Below, piece by piece: positions 18,696 through 26,721 of a stretch of 64,000 nucleotides of DNA (its first letter is position 1; every line of letters starts with the position of its first letter). Origin of the DNA: Lachnospiraceae bacterium (GTDB lineage: Bacteria > Bacillota > Clostridia > Lachnospirales > Lachnospiraceae); NCBI GenBank assembly GCA_021201665.1, contig JAJQEO010000010.1, positions 1-64,000 of the forward strand. Reading direction: 5' to 3'. Position numbers and translations under genes: made by a program. The notes beneath the pieces are model-generated. The model saw only the letters and a list, made by a program, of their open reading frames with translations, had not been told where the DNA came from and did no database searches.

Positions 18696-20471
18696 CTATT
18701 CTTCCGGCGCGTAGTCTTCTTTCTCACACACGACCTTGCACTTTTTCTTAAAGCAGGCGATACCGTACTTGTAAATGGTACGATATCCCATCCGTTTCAG
18801 TTCGCGTGTATAATCCATTCGTTCGATCTGAGCCATCGCGTCCTCACATCCGGCGGTGAGCCGCGCGTGATCGGCATATTTAAACTCGATGATCATGCCG
18901 ATGTCTTCCTTTTCGATCTCGACCTTTACATCACAGTATCCGTCGCCGGTATCGGCGTTCGTCTTTGCTTTCCAGCCGTCGATGTTAGCCAGAATCCCGA
19001 TCATAAGACCATGATAAAGGATTTCCTTTTTATCCTTTTGGGTAGTGGAATCGCGAACTGTTATTGAATCATAAAGGTAAGAGGTCAGTAATTTTTGCGT
19101 ATTCGCCGCGTCACCGGTCTTCAAAGCCTCACAAAAGGCCTCAAACCGCTGGCTGTTCTTCCTGACCATGCTGTTAAAATACGCAGTGATCTGCCTGGTG
19201 AAAATCCTGCGGATCTCCTTATTCGGAATCACGAGCTGATAAATATTATCTTCATCCGCCTCACTGATCTGACTGGCAGGATCTTCATCCCTCTCCCCGC
19301 GCCGGGTTAAATATCCCGTCGCGAACAACACGCTCCACAGGTTGTTAATCGAATCGTAAAGCTGATTATAAGTCAGGTCCTCATAGATTTCTTTTTCAAT
19401 CGTCTCGCCCGCCACCAGTGCCTCGATTTCGCTCTTCGTCTGCTCATTGCCGGCCTTTTCGATTAAGCGGCGCACGGCATCGTTTCCGCTCGTGTTAGAC
19501 CAGTAATCCCTTGGCCGTGCATCCGGGCTTACAATCAGATCATAGCAATAACTGATCACATCCCATGGGCAGTAGACATCCATCTTGCCGAAATGGTATC
19601 CGTCATACCACTCTTTTATGGCATTATATTTTTCTTCGAATCCATAATAGCTGAGGAGTTTCCTCACTTCTGCATCAGTAAAGCCAAAATATTCATCAAA
19701 TCGAACCGTCGCGATTGAAAAAACAGTGAGATTATTCAATCCTGTAAAAATACTCTCTTTTGCGATTCTAAGGCATCCGGTAAGCACGGCAAAATATAAA
19801 TTATCATTTGTCTTCAGCGCCTGGTCAAACATACTGCGGATCAGATCTGCCATTTTTTTGTAATATCCCCGCTCATTTGCCTGTGCCAGCGGAACATCAT
19901 ACTCATCAATCAGAATCACCACTTTTTTTCCATAATGCTTCCGCAGCAGCATGGAAAGTGTCTGCAGGCTGCTCTTCAGAACGTCCCCGGACATCGAATA
20001 TACCGTTTCGCCAGATGGATCGGATGTAATCAGCTGCCGGTACCTGTTTTTCTCATTTTCCGAGAGCCGGTCACTTTCTGACAGAAATTCAAACCGGGAG
20101 GCCTCGTTTCCCATCACCTTGCACATCTGGGAGCACGCATCATCATAGTTCTCTCCGCCCACACTTTTCAAACTGATCGATATAACAGGAAATTTCCCCA
20201 TATAGGCATCGCACAGGGGCTTCTCCCGGGAAACCGCAAGTCCGTCAAATAAAGATTTGTCACAGCCAATTTCCAGGAACGCCTTCAGCATACTCATAGT
20301 CAGGGATTTGCCAAACCGGCGCGGACGCGTAAACAGATTCACCTTTCCCCATGCGCAAAGCAAATCCCTGATCATCGCCGTTTTATCTACATAATAAAAA
20401 TTTTCCGTACGAATTTCCACAAAATCTTCAATTCCAACAGGGAGCTTCTTTTTCATACTGATATTTTCCAT
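18696..20471 (-). CDS. AAA-ATPase-like protein with C-terminal PD-(D/E)XK fold (second copy)
   Basis: 591 residues. YYVDKTAMIRDLL, the P-loop NLFTRPRRFGKS and Walker B VVILIDEYDVPL mark the AAA-ATPase_like family. The C-terminus (GYCDVKVEIE...GMIIEFKYADH) keeps the D-EXK nuclease-like pattern, followed by the conserved KYGIACFKKKC ending. The start at 20471 follows GGAAAGGAG. It is transcribed from its own promoter (20573-20600), with a long palindrome in the first bases of the transcript. The role is unestablished; proposals for such families include defence or mobile-element functions. Confidence 0.85.
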   Translation of the reverse strand: MENISMKKKLPVGIEDFVEIRTENFYYVDKTAMIRDLLCAWGKVNLFTRPRRFGKSLTMSMLKAFLEIGCDKSLFDGLAVSREKPLCDAYMGKFPVISISLKSVGGENYDDACSQMCKVMGNEASRFEFLSESDRLSENEKNRYRQLITSDPSGETVYSMSGDVLKSSLQTLSMLLRKHYGKKVVILIDEYDVPLAQANERGYYKKMADLIRSMFDQALKTNDNLYFAVLTGCLRIAKESIFTGLNNLTVFSIATVRFDEYFGFTDAEVRKLLSYYGFEEKYNAIKEWYDGYHFGKMDVYCPWDVISYCYDLIVSPDARPRDYWSNTSGNDAVRRLIEKAGNEQTKSEIEALVAGETIEKEIYEDLTYNQLYDSINNLWSVLFATGYLTRRGERDEDPASQISEADEDNIYQLVIPNKEIRRIFTRQITAYFNSMVRKNSQRFEAFCEALKTGDAANTQKLLTSYLYDSITVRDSTTQKDKKEILYHGLMIGILANIDGWKAKTNADTGDGYCDVKVEIEKEDIGMIIEFKYADHARLTAGCEDAMAQIERMDYTRELKRMGYRTIYKYGIACFKKKCKVVCEKEDYAPEE

Positions 20472-20522
20472 GATTCAAACGCTCCTTTCCTGTATCAGAC
20501 ACCAAATTTATCAGCTGCTCGT

Positions 20523-20571
20523 TAACTTACGAAGTTCGCTCCCGCAAGCGCGGCGAACTTCTTGTAAGTTA
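20523..20571. repeat. Long palindrome at the transcription start of the AAA-ATPase gene
   Basis: Left arm 20523-20539 (TAACTTACGAAGTTCGC) pairs with right arm 20553-20571 with a two-base bulge. It begins about 2 bases past the -10 box on the minus strand, so it could be an operator or form the first hairpin of the mRNA. There is no T-run. Confidence 0.7.
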
Positions 20572-20572
20572 T

Positions 20573-20600
20573 ATTATACATAAATTTGAGCGTAAAGCAA
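20573..20600 (-). promoter_or_regulatory. Sigma-A promoter of the 18696-20471 gene
   Basis: The minus strand reads TTGCTT (20600-20595), a 16-base spacer and TATAAT (20578-20573). Confidence 0.7.
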
Positions 20601-20849
20601 CAGGAGCCAAACGCCAAAAAACTTTCGGAATTAAAAAAAGCCCATATTTTCCGATCAAAGCAAAGATCAGGTATGAAGTTCTTCTATTTCGATCGCCCGG
20701 CCAGAATGATACTGTGCTGGAGCAGTTTCTAATTTATTTCTAAATGATTTAATTTGAAATATTCCCATTTTATTATCTCCCCAACTCAATCCGTTATTTC
20801 TTCCCAGACTTTAATATAACCTGTTAAGGTTGCCATTTTCCTTAAATTA

Positions 20850-20894
20850 TACCGCTTAAATCGGTACTTTAAATGCGAACATTACCGCTTTAAT
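20850..20894 (+). promoter_or_regulatory. Likely operator and promoter of the XRE regulator
   Basis: TACCGCTTAAAT at 20850 and TACCGCTTTAAT at 20883 are near-identical direct copies 33 bases apart. The first is part of the palindrome TACCG-CTTAAAT-CGGTA. A -10-like TATAGA begins at 20899 and GAGAGGTG precedes the ATG. This layout fits autoregulation by the XRE protein. Confidence 0.55.
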
Positions 20895-20923
20895 TTGTAT
20901 AGAATATAGCGAGAGGTGAATTT

Positions 20924-21262
20924 ATGAACGAAGAGTATATCAGAAATCGTATTTCCAGCCTGCGAACAAAGAAAAATGTATCTGAATATAAGATGAGCCT
21001 TGACCTCGGACACAGCAAAAGTTATATTCAAAGCATTTCCTCTGGCAGATCTTTGCCATCCATGCCAGAGTTTCTTTCAATATGTGAATATTTAGGCGTA
21101 ACTCCCGAAGAGTTTTTTAACGAAAAAGCAGAAGAAGCATCCTTAATTCATGAACTCACAAATGAAGCTCAGCTAATGGAAAGAGACGACTTGATTGCTC
21201 TCATTTCAGTTGCAAAACGCTTGAATGCAAAAAATCAGGTGGTAAAAAACTCCACCCGTTAA
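20924..21262 (+). CDS. XRE-family helix-turn-helix regulator
   Basis: 112 residues. An HTH_3/Cro-like domain covers residues 5-65 (RISSLRTKKNVSEYKMSLDLGHSKSYIQSISSGRSLPS, then LGVTPEEFF), followed by a short helical tail. This is the size of stand-alone phage or plasmid-type repressors. The start follows GAGAGGTGAATTT. It lies divergent from the AAA-ATPase gene across a 450-bp gap holding palindromes on both sides, so it may repress both genes. That target choice is inferred. Confidence 0.85.
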   Translation: MNEEYIRNRISSLRTKKNVSEYKMSLDLGHSKSYIQSISSGRSLPSMPEFLSICEYLGVTPEEFFNEKAEEASLIHELTNEAQLMERDDLIALISVAKRLNAKNQVVKNSTR

Positions 21263-21522
21263 TTTTTGCACCTTACCTTTTGTTTTGATTTTTTCGATAT
21301 TCTGGCTGATTTGATTTGTTATTCGTCTAAAAACCATCATTGCCTACAGTCTCTGTGAAAAAAATCAGCCAATAATCTTCCAGGAAAACCCACCTGTCCA
21401 GAATCAAATTACTCCCTTAGAAAACGTTTTAAAAAGCAAGATGTTGTTTTCGCTACTTTCGTTTTCTCTTTTATACACTTCGGATTTTCTACATTCTTTA
21501 TGTTTTTTGTTTATTAATAATG

Positions 21523-21551
21523 TTGACTTATTTTTATTTATATGATATTCT
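21523..21551 (+). promoter_or_regulatory. Sigma-A promoter of the Rpn-like gene
   Basis: TTGACT, a 17-base A/T-rich spacer, then TATTCT. The rest of 21263-21522 shows no gene. Confidence 0.6.
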
Positions 21552-21614
21552 GTTGACCATACATAAAATACATTATTTAGTCCCAGTGACAAAATGTCAG
21601 AAAGGAGGATCCTG

Positions 21615-22820
21615 ATGAAAACGGATACTTTTGACAATATTGACAAAAGCACCGTTACAGAAGATAAAACGAAAGAGGCCCTGGAAAATGACGGACTTCC
21701 AAAGGGAATTCACACCGAGGCACAGCTATGGGACGAGATTCTAAAAAAGGAAGTTCTGGAAATGCCCTTCCTTCTCCTCCCGGTAATCGCGGAGGCTCAT
21801 GGGAAGCACTATCCCGCCGGCACAAAGATCACACCTGTCGGCACCGAATATTCCGTAGAGCGAGTTGTCACAAAGGATATTTCTTCTATTCGATCAGATG
21901 CCACCATTCGGATAGAATCGCAGCTTTTTCACTTTGAATGCGAGAGCAACACAGGTACAAAAATTGTAAAACGCGTGTTCGAATATGATTCTCAGGCCTC
22001 ACTTACCTACGCCGAAAAGGGAACAAATACAGCATCCTGGCAGCTGAATTTTCCATATTCCACGGTTTTCTTTCTTGAACCGCATACGCGTATCTCTGAC
22101 CATCTTTCCTGCGAGCTCCGTCTGCCGGTTTATTCCGCGGACACACGAGTTACAGAAATGAAAAGCATTGATTACGCCGTCCCGGCTATAAAAGTACAGA
22201 GCTATACTCTACAGGAAATTCGCGAAAAACAGCTTTTGCTCCTGATTCCTTTCACTCCGATTCGGTTCAGAAAACGGATGACCAAAAACACCAGAAAAGA
22301 GCAAAATTATGACCTAGATTCTGCAAAGTTGGAATTGACAAACTTCTTTCATGAGATTATAATGGTTTTAGATGAAGCAACGCTGGCGGGAGCGATCTGT
22401 GAAGTTGACCGAAAAGATATCCTGGCATTATTAAGAAAAGCTATGATTCGTGTTTTTCACAAAGACTTATTTTTACTGGAGGTGATAAACCATATGACAG
22501 CACCTGTTTTAGAGCTTGAGCGAGAAACCATCGTAAGACTGCAAAAAGAAATTGATGTCTTAAGATCCGAACGAGGCGTCGAAAAATCCAAAATGGATGC
22601 CGAAAAATCCAGAATGGATGCTGAAAAATCCAGAATGGATGCCGAAAAATCCAGAATGGATGCCGAAAAATCCAGAATGGATGCCGAAATGGATGCCTTA
22701 AGATCCGAGAGAGATGCTCTGAAATCCCAAAACATGGCTCTGATGACGGAGGTTGAATCATTAAGAGCTCCCAAAGGTCCATTTCGAAGCTGGAGAAAAC
22801 GTTTAAAGCGCAATTATTGA
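21615..22820 (+). CDS. Rpn-like PD-(D/E)XK protein with C-terminal heptad repeats
   Basis: The start at 21615 is set by AAAGGAGG six bases upstream; the earlier ATG at 21594 precedes that site. Residues 45-200 contain SDATIRIESQLFHFECES, an Asp/Glu pattern resembling the Rpn/PDDEXK transposase-associated nuclease fold. The middle is helical. Residues about 315-365 are a coiled coil built from five copies of MDAEKS(R/K), encoded by a 21-bp tandem repeat. The C-terminus is basic (FRSWRKRLKRNY). Rpn proteins are implicated in DNA cleavage and defence, but activity here is unproven. A typical Rpn protein lies at 61219-62100. A terminator follows. Confidence 0.7.
   Translation: MKTDTFDNIDKSTVTEDKTKEALENDGLPKGIHTEAQLWDEILKKEVLEMPFLLLPVIAEAHGKHYPAGTKITPVGTEYSVERVVTKDISSIRSDATIRIESQLFHFECESNTGTKIVKRVFEYDSQASLTYAEKGTNTASWQLNFPYSTVFFLEPHTRISDHLSCELRLPVYSADTRVTEMKSIDYAVPAIKVQSYTLQEIREKQLLLLIPFTPIRFRKRMTKNTRKEQNYDLDSAKLELTNFFHEIIMVLDEATLAGAICEVDRKDILALLRKAMIRVFHKDLFLLEVINHMTAPVLELERETIVRLQKEIDVLRSERGVEKSKMDAEKSRMDAEKSRMDAEKSRMDAEKSRMDAEMDALRSERDALKSQNMALMTEVESLRAPKGPFRSWRKRLKRNY
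22581..22688 (+). repeat. 21-bp in-frame tandem repeat, about five units
   Basis: Encodes MDAEKSR heptads. The units are almost identical at DNA level, so copy number is likely to vary by slippage without breaking the frame. Confidence 0.9.
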
Positions 22821-22833
22821 TAAATCGATCAGA

Positions 22834-22866
22834 ATAAGCCCAGGCATACCATGAGCCCGGGCTTAT
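22834..22866 (+). terminator. Intrinsic terminator of the Rpn-like gene
   Basis: ATAAGCCC-GG pairs with CC-GGGCTTAT, followed by TGTTTGCTT, 14 bases after the stop. Confidence 0.75.
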
Positions 22867-22873
22867 TGTTTGC

Positions 22874-22990
22874 TTAATGTTGCCCAAACGCCAGATCTTG
22901 TGCATACCCGCCATCCATTCTTACAGGCACGTAATCTTCCTTCACATGCACTGCCTTACGCCTTTTCTTAAAGCAGGCCTCGTGTTTTAC
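22874..22990 (-). pseudogene. Decayed 3' fragment of an AAA-ATPase/PD-(D/E)XK gene
   Basis: The minus strand encodes HEACFKKRRKAVHVKEDYVP and a stop. This matches the end of the 18696-20471 protein (ACFKKKCKVVCEKEDYAPEE). Upstream the frame is lost within a few codons. Only the tail remains, so a third family member once stood here. Confidence 0.7.
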
Positions 22991-23242
22991 GTGAGAATGC
23001 GGAACGGCCTCTCATCAGATCATTATCGATATCAAAAATTCATTATTCCAACTGACTTCTTGACAATATCTTAGCATAGGAATAAATTTAGGCTATATTT
23101 AATGAAAGGATATCTTCTTTTTCTCGCTCCTGCTCCACCACAATTACAACTGCAGCAGATGCAAGGATGCGGCGGGGATGAAGCTGCCGCAGGACCGAAA
23201 CTGCCGCAGCATAGATTATAGAAGAATCGGGCTAGCGTATCA

Positions 23243-24346
23243 ATGAATCAAACCACACAGGCAGCACCCCTGATCCTCGGCCTGCTGCAGGAAAAAACAA
23301 TTGCATCGGATTCGGAGCATGCGTCCGCGTTCGACCTTTCTATATGGAAAGCATCGGACCTGTCACTTTACAAGCTACACCAAAATCAAGGCGCAGTTTC
23401 GGGACTTTTCTACGAAGGAAGTGGCGCTGAAAAAAGTAGTGCTAAAAGTGCTTTATGGACAGAGAATGGCGGCCTTTTCTATGACCCAAAGGCGCTCGCT
23501 GCGTCCTTTCTGGAAAATCCAGAAGCTCTGGAAAAACAGTTTGCCGTGCTTTGTCTGGATGCCTTTTTTCAAAAATACGGAGGCGACAGTCCAAAGGCAG
23601 GGTTGTGTTTTTCCGGCGGCCATGGCGGGCATAGTGGAGAACACGGTGCAGGATCAGAAAAAGGCACTGCAGCGAAACAAGAAGCTGCCGCACTTTCCCG
23701 CCGCGATACGATCGATTACCGCACCCTTTTACGCCGCTTTTGTGTGCCCAGAGAGGAAGCGATCCCGGATCCGGATTCTTTTGACTACGCTCCTTATCTG
23801 TACGGACAGATGTATTCCGGGCAATATTCTGATGCCCCGGCAGCCACCTCCGACATGCGGCTCTGCCTGATCGAGCCGCTGGAATACAGCGAAGTCAACC
23901 GGCTGGATGAACTGGCGATTGCGATTGATACCTCCAGCTCCTGCTCCGGAGCGCTTGTGCAGCGTTTTCTGGAGGAAACGTGGAGCATCCTGCGGCAAAG
24001 AGAAAATTTCTTTTCGCGTATGCGTCTGCATCTGATCCAGTGCGACTCGATGATACAGGAGCACCGGATTTTCACCAGCGCAGAGGAATGGGAGGCAGCA
24101 CTTGGCAGCCTGAAAATACAGGGTTATGGAAGCACAGATTTCCGCCCGGTCTTCGAGCTGCTCGAAGACCAGATTGCGAAAAAAGAAATCCACACGCTCC
24201 GGGCACTGCTGTATTTTACAGATGGAGACGGGATTTACCCCCGCAAAGCACCGCCGTATGAGACCGCTTTCGTCTTTGTGAATCAGGAATCAATCAAGGG
24301 GAAGGTGCCAGACTGGGCGCATTGTATTGTGCTCGATGATATCTGA
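23243..24346 (+). CDS. VWA-like domain protein (DUF2201-type), N-terminus reduced
   Basis: The C-terminal half (residues ~215-367) is a VWA-like fold with a MIDAS-type motif AIDTSSSCSGAL, GYGSTDFRPVF and YFTDGDG, as in DUF2201 proteins. Family members usually carry an N-terminal metallopeptidase-like domain. Here the matching region (FYDPKALAASFLENPEALEKQF...) lacks a visible HExxH-type motif, so it may be degenerate. ATG 23243 is the first start after an in-frame stop, but its ribosome site is weak. The gene pairs with the MoxR-type AAA gene 445 bases downstream; VWA and MoxR proteins usually act together as chaperone-like complexes. Its 3' end is tandemly repeated. Confidence 0.75.
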   Translation: MNQTTQAAPLILGLLQEKTIASDSEHASAFDLSIWKASDLSLYKLHQNQGAVSGLFYEGSGAEKSSAKSALWTENGGLFYDPKALAASFLENPEALEKQFAVLCLDAFFQKYGGDSPKAGLCFSGGHGGHSGEHGAGSEKGTAAKQEAAALSRRDTIDYRTLLRRFCVPREEAIPDPDSFDYAPYLYGQMYSGQYSDAPAATSDMRLCLIEPLEYSEVNRLDELAIAIDTSSSCSGALVQRFLEETWSILRQRENFFSRMRLHLIQCDSMIQEHRIFTSAEEWEAALGSLKIQGYGSTDFRPVFELLEDQIAKKEIHTLRALLYFTDGDGIYPRKAPPYETAFVFVNQESIKGKVPDWAHCIVLDDI

Positions 24347-24431
24347 GTGCCGGGTGCACTTGTATTGTGCCCGGTGATTTCTGAGTGCCGGGCGCACTTG
24401 TATTGTGCCCGGTGATTTCTGAATGCCGGGA
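24317..24431 (+). repeat. Three tandem 38-39 bp copies of the VWA gene end
   Basis: Units start at 24317 (inside the gene), 24356 and 24394. Each contains CTTGTATTGTG, a C/G-rich step and ATTTCTGA; the first spans the true stop codon. Confidence 0.9.
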
Positions 24432-24584
24432 ATCCGTGTCGTAATTCCATACGCATTCTGCGCATTTTACACAAGCCTTTACGATGCGGTCTGCCAGCTC
24501 ACAATATCATTTTGTTCTGTCTGCGCATCATAGAAATAACGCTATATCAGCTGAATCTTTAAGTCAAATATCCGTGCAAGCTAT

Positions 24585-24671
24585 GTCATAAGGTGTCGGC
24601 TTGCCGACGGATCTACGCTTCGCTCCGGTCGGCACTTAACGAGTGCCACTGGCACTCAGTGCCCTTATGAC
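24585..24671 (+). other. Branched inverted-repeat element upstream of the MoxR-type gene
   Basis: Perfect nine-base outer arms GTCATAAGG (24585-24593) and CCTTATGAC (24663-24671) enclose two further hairpins, GTCGGC-TT-GCCGAC and GAGTGCC-ACT-GGCACTC. The predicted form is a three-way junction of about 87 nt. It may be a leader RNA structure or a DNA repeat. No known class was recognised. Confidence 0.55.
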
Positions 24672-24790
24672 TCCGGCTACCTGGCTCGTTGCTTCGCGGG
24701 AATAACAGTTCCAAGAGACAGCTCAGAACCTGGTTTGCTGCCAGTGCCAAACTCAATCGCACATAATTAATTTACGGAGACGATACCATC

Positions 24791-26536
24791 ATGAATATCC
24801 AGGAAGCACGCACAGAAATCATCCGCACAATCCGCGCCTATACGGCGAAAAAAGAGGACAGGACTCCCATCATCCCTTCTCTGAAACAGCGGCCGCTGCT
24901 TTTGATCGGACCGCCGGGCATCGGCAAGACAGCAATTATGGAACAGGCCGCCAGAGAATGCCGGGTGGGCTTTGTTTCGTATACAATGACGCACCACACC
25001 CGTCAGAGTGCGCTCGGCCTCCCTTATATCGAGCGGCGCAGCTTTAACGGGGAAGAATACGCAGTCACAGAATATACAATGAGTGAAATTATCGCCAGTG
25101 TTTACCGCTGCATGGAGGAAACCGGTGTCTCTAACGGGCTTCTGTTTCTCGATGAGATCAACTGCGTCTCTGAGACACTTGCTCCCGCCATGCTGCAGTT
25201 TTTGCAAAATAAGACGTTCGGAAGCCACCGGCTGCCGGATGGCTGGGTGCTCGCTGCTGCCGGAAACCCGCCAGAATACAACAAATCCGTACACGAGTTT
25301 GACATTGCTACTCTCGACCGTCTGAAATATATCCCAGTCGAGGCAGACTACGAAGCCTGGCGCTCTTATGCGCTCGGGGAGGCCATCCACGGCGCGATCC
25401 TCGTTTATCTGGATACGCATCCCGGCCAGTTTTATATTCTGAAGCAGACCTACGCAAGCCGCGCATTTGCGACCGCACGCGGATGGGAGGATCTCTCCTG
25501 CATATTGAAAGAATACGAAGCCCTCGGTTTTCCGGTCGATGCAAAGCTCGTGGTTCAATATCTGCAGGATCAGGAGCTCGCGGAGGATTTCTCTTATTTT
25601 TACCAGCTGTACCATTCAAAAGAACAGCATCTGCCGATAGCGCAGATGCTCACTGGAGACAATCAGGCAGCCGCAGCCTGCCAGAAACTGTTTTTGGAAA
25701 GTCCTTTCGAAGAGCAAATTTACCTGGTCCATCTGATGCTTTCCTGCATCAACGAAAAGCTGGATAGCTGGCGCGCGGCCAACCGGCGGAAAGCGCGGTT
25801 TCAGGACGCGGCTGAACGGCTGATGCGGTTCTGGAAGCAGCAGAGTATGCAGAAGAATCCGCCACAGAGTTTGCAACTCGGTTTACAGAAAGAAACATCA
25901 CAGGGTTTGCAGCCAGATGTACAGAGGAAGGCATCCCTGAATACTCAGTCCACACAGAAAATCATCGACGCATTTCTGGAAAAAGAGCGTGGAATTCTCA
26001 AAATACGACGGGATCACGGCCTTTCCCCCGATTCTGAACTGGAGGAAATGCAGCATGCACTTTCCGCCGTACAGCGTATGGGATATCGGCTGCGCGAAGA
26101 AGAAACAAAACAGAAAGCAGCTTCTGCGGCAATAGATCGGCAAACAAGCAGCCTGAAAACAACACCATACCGGAACACAGCCGAAGATTTTCTGCGGCAG
26201 GGCTGCATGGAGGAACTCCGGCAGATAGAAAGCGATTGCGCGGAAATTGCCAAGCAGATTCTGGAAATGCTAAAGTACGGTATTCAGACCATCCTTCCAG
26301 CGGAATCGAATCACTTAGATCATTCAGATAATTCCAGAAAGTCGGGCAAGCCACAAAATACAGGCTCTCCTGAAAGCGCCGCGCTGATTTTTTTCTTAAG
26401 TTCCCTTAAGCAAAATCCGCTCGCGGATATGTTTTTCAGAGAATATCCGAATAACCCCTGCGCACCTTACTGGGAATGGCTGGATTTTTCAGCGCGGGAA
26501 AAGGCAATCAGGAAGATGCTCACCGGCTCCAGCTGA
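24791..26536 (+). CDS. MoxR-type AAA+ ATPase
   Basis: 581 residues. P-loop LIGPPGIGKTAIM near 35-47, Walker B GLLFLDEINCVS near 113, and sensor LAAAGNPPEYNKS. The AAA core ends near 280, followed by a helical C-terminal extension. Residues about 357-392 are an insertion of three 12-residue Gln/Leu-rich repeats encoded by 36-bp tandem units. MoxR-family ATPases work with VWA-domain proteins; the partner is probably the upstream VWA gene. The start follows ACGGAGACGATACC. The stop lies 186 bases from a convergent DUF4143 gene. Confidence 0.85.
   Translation: MNIQEARTEIIRTIRAYTAKKEDRTPIIPSLKQRPLLLIGPPGIGKTAIMEQAARECRVGFVSYTMTHHTRQSALGLPYIERRSFNGEEYAVTEYTMSEIIASVYRCMEETGVSNGLLFLDEINCVSETLAPAMLQFLQNKTFGSHRLPDGWVLAAAGNPPEYNKSVHEFDIATLDRLKYIPVEADYEAWRSYALGEAIHGAILVYLDTHPGQFYILKQTYASRAFATARGWEDLSCILKEYEALGFPVDAKLVVQYLQDQELAEDFSYFYQLYHSKEQHLPIAQMLTGDNQAAAACQKLFLESPFEEQIYLVHLMLSCINEKLDSWRAANRRKARFQDAAERLMRFWKQQSMQKNPPQSLQLGLQKETSQGLQPDVQRKASLNTQSTQKIIDAFLEKERGILKIRRDHGLSPDSELEEMQHALSAVQRMGYRLREEETKQKAASAAIDRQTSSLKTTPYRNTAEDFLRQGCMEELRQIESDCAEIAKQILEMLKYGIQTILPAESNHLDHSDNSRKSGKPQNTGSPESAALIFFLSSLKQNPLADMFFREYPNNPCAPYWEWLDFSAREKAIRKMLTGSS
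25862..25969 (+). repeat. 36-bp in-frame tandem repeat in the MoxR-type gene
   Basis: Units begin at 25862, 25898 and 25934. The first two share CACAGNGTTTGCA and a TACAGA core; the third is diverged. Confidence 0.75.
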
Positions 26537-26602
26537 ATCAAGCACTTCTGAAGGAAACAATAACAACTGGTTACCTTCAATAACTACCATCCATAATACT
26601 GA

Positions 26603-26634
26603 CTTTTACTGATGAATTCATGATATAGTAAAAG
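26603..26634. terminator. Hairpin between convergent MoxR-type and DUF4143 genes
   Basis: CTTTTACT (26603-26610) and AGTAAAAG (26627-26634) are perfect eight-base arms in an A/T-rich convergent gap. The stem is weak and A/T-rich, so terminator function is tentative. Confidence 0.4.
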
Positions 26635-26721
26635 CATCAGCAAACCAATAAAACTTACAAATGATCTGCCTGTCAGGAAAAACAACGTCAAATGATCGAA
26701 ACATTTCAGCGAATCAAAATA

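Noticed and set aside
23104-23223. Small open frame (MKGYLLFLAPAPPQ...) before the VWA gene
   Set aside because: It is low complexity, has no family and is out of frame with the VWA gene; support is insufficient.
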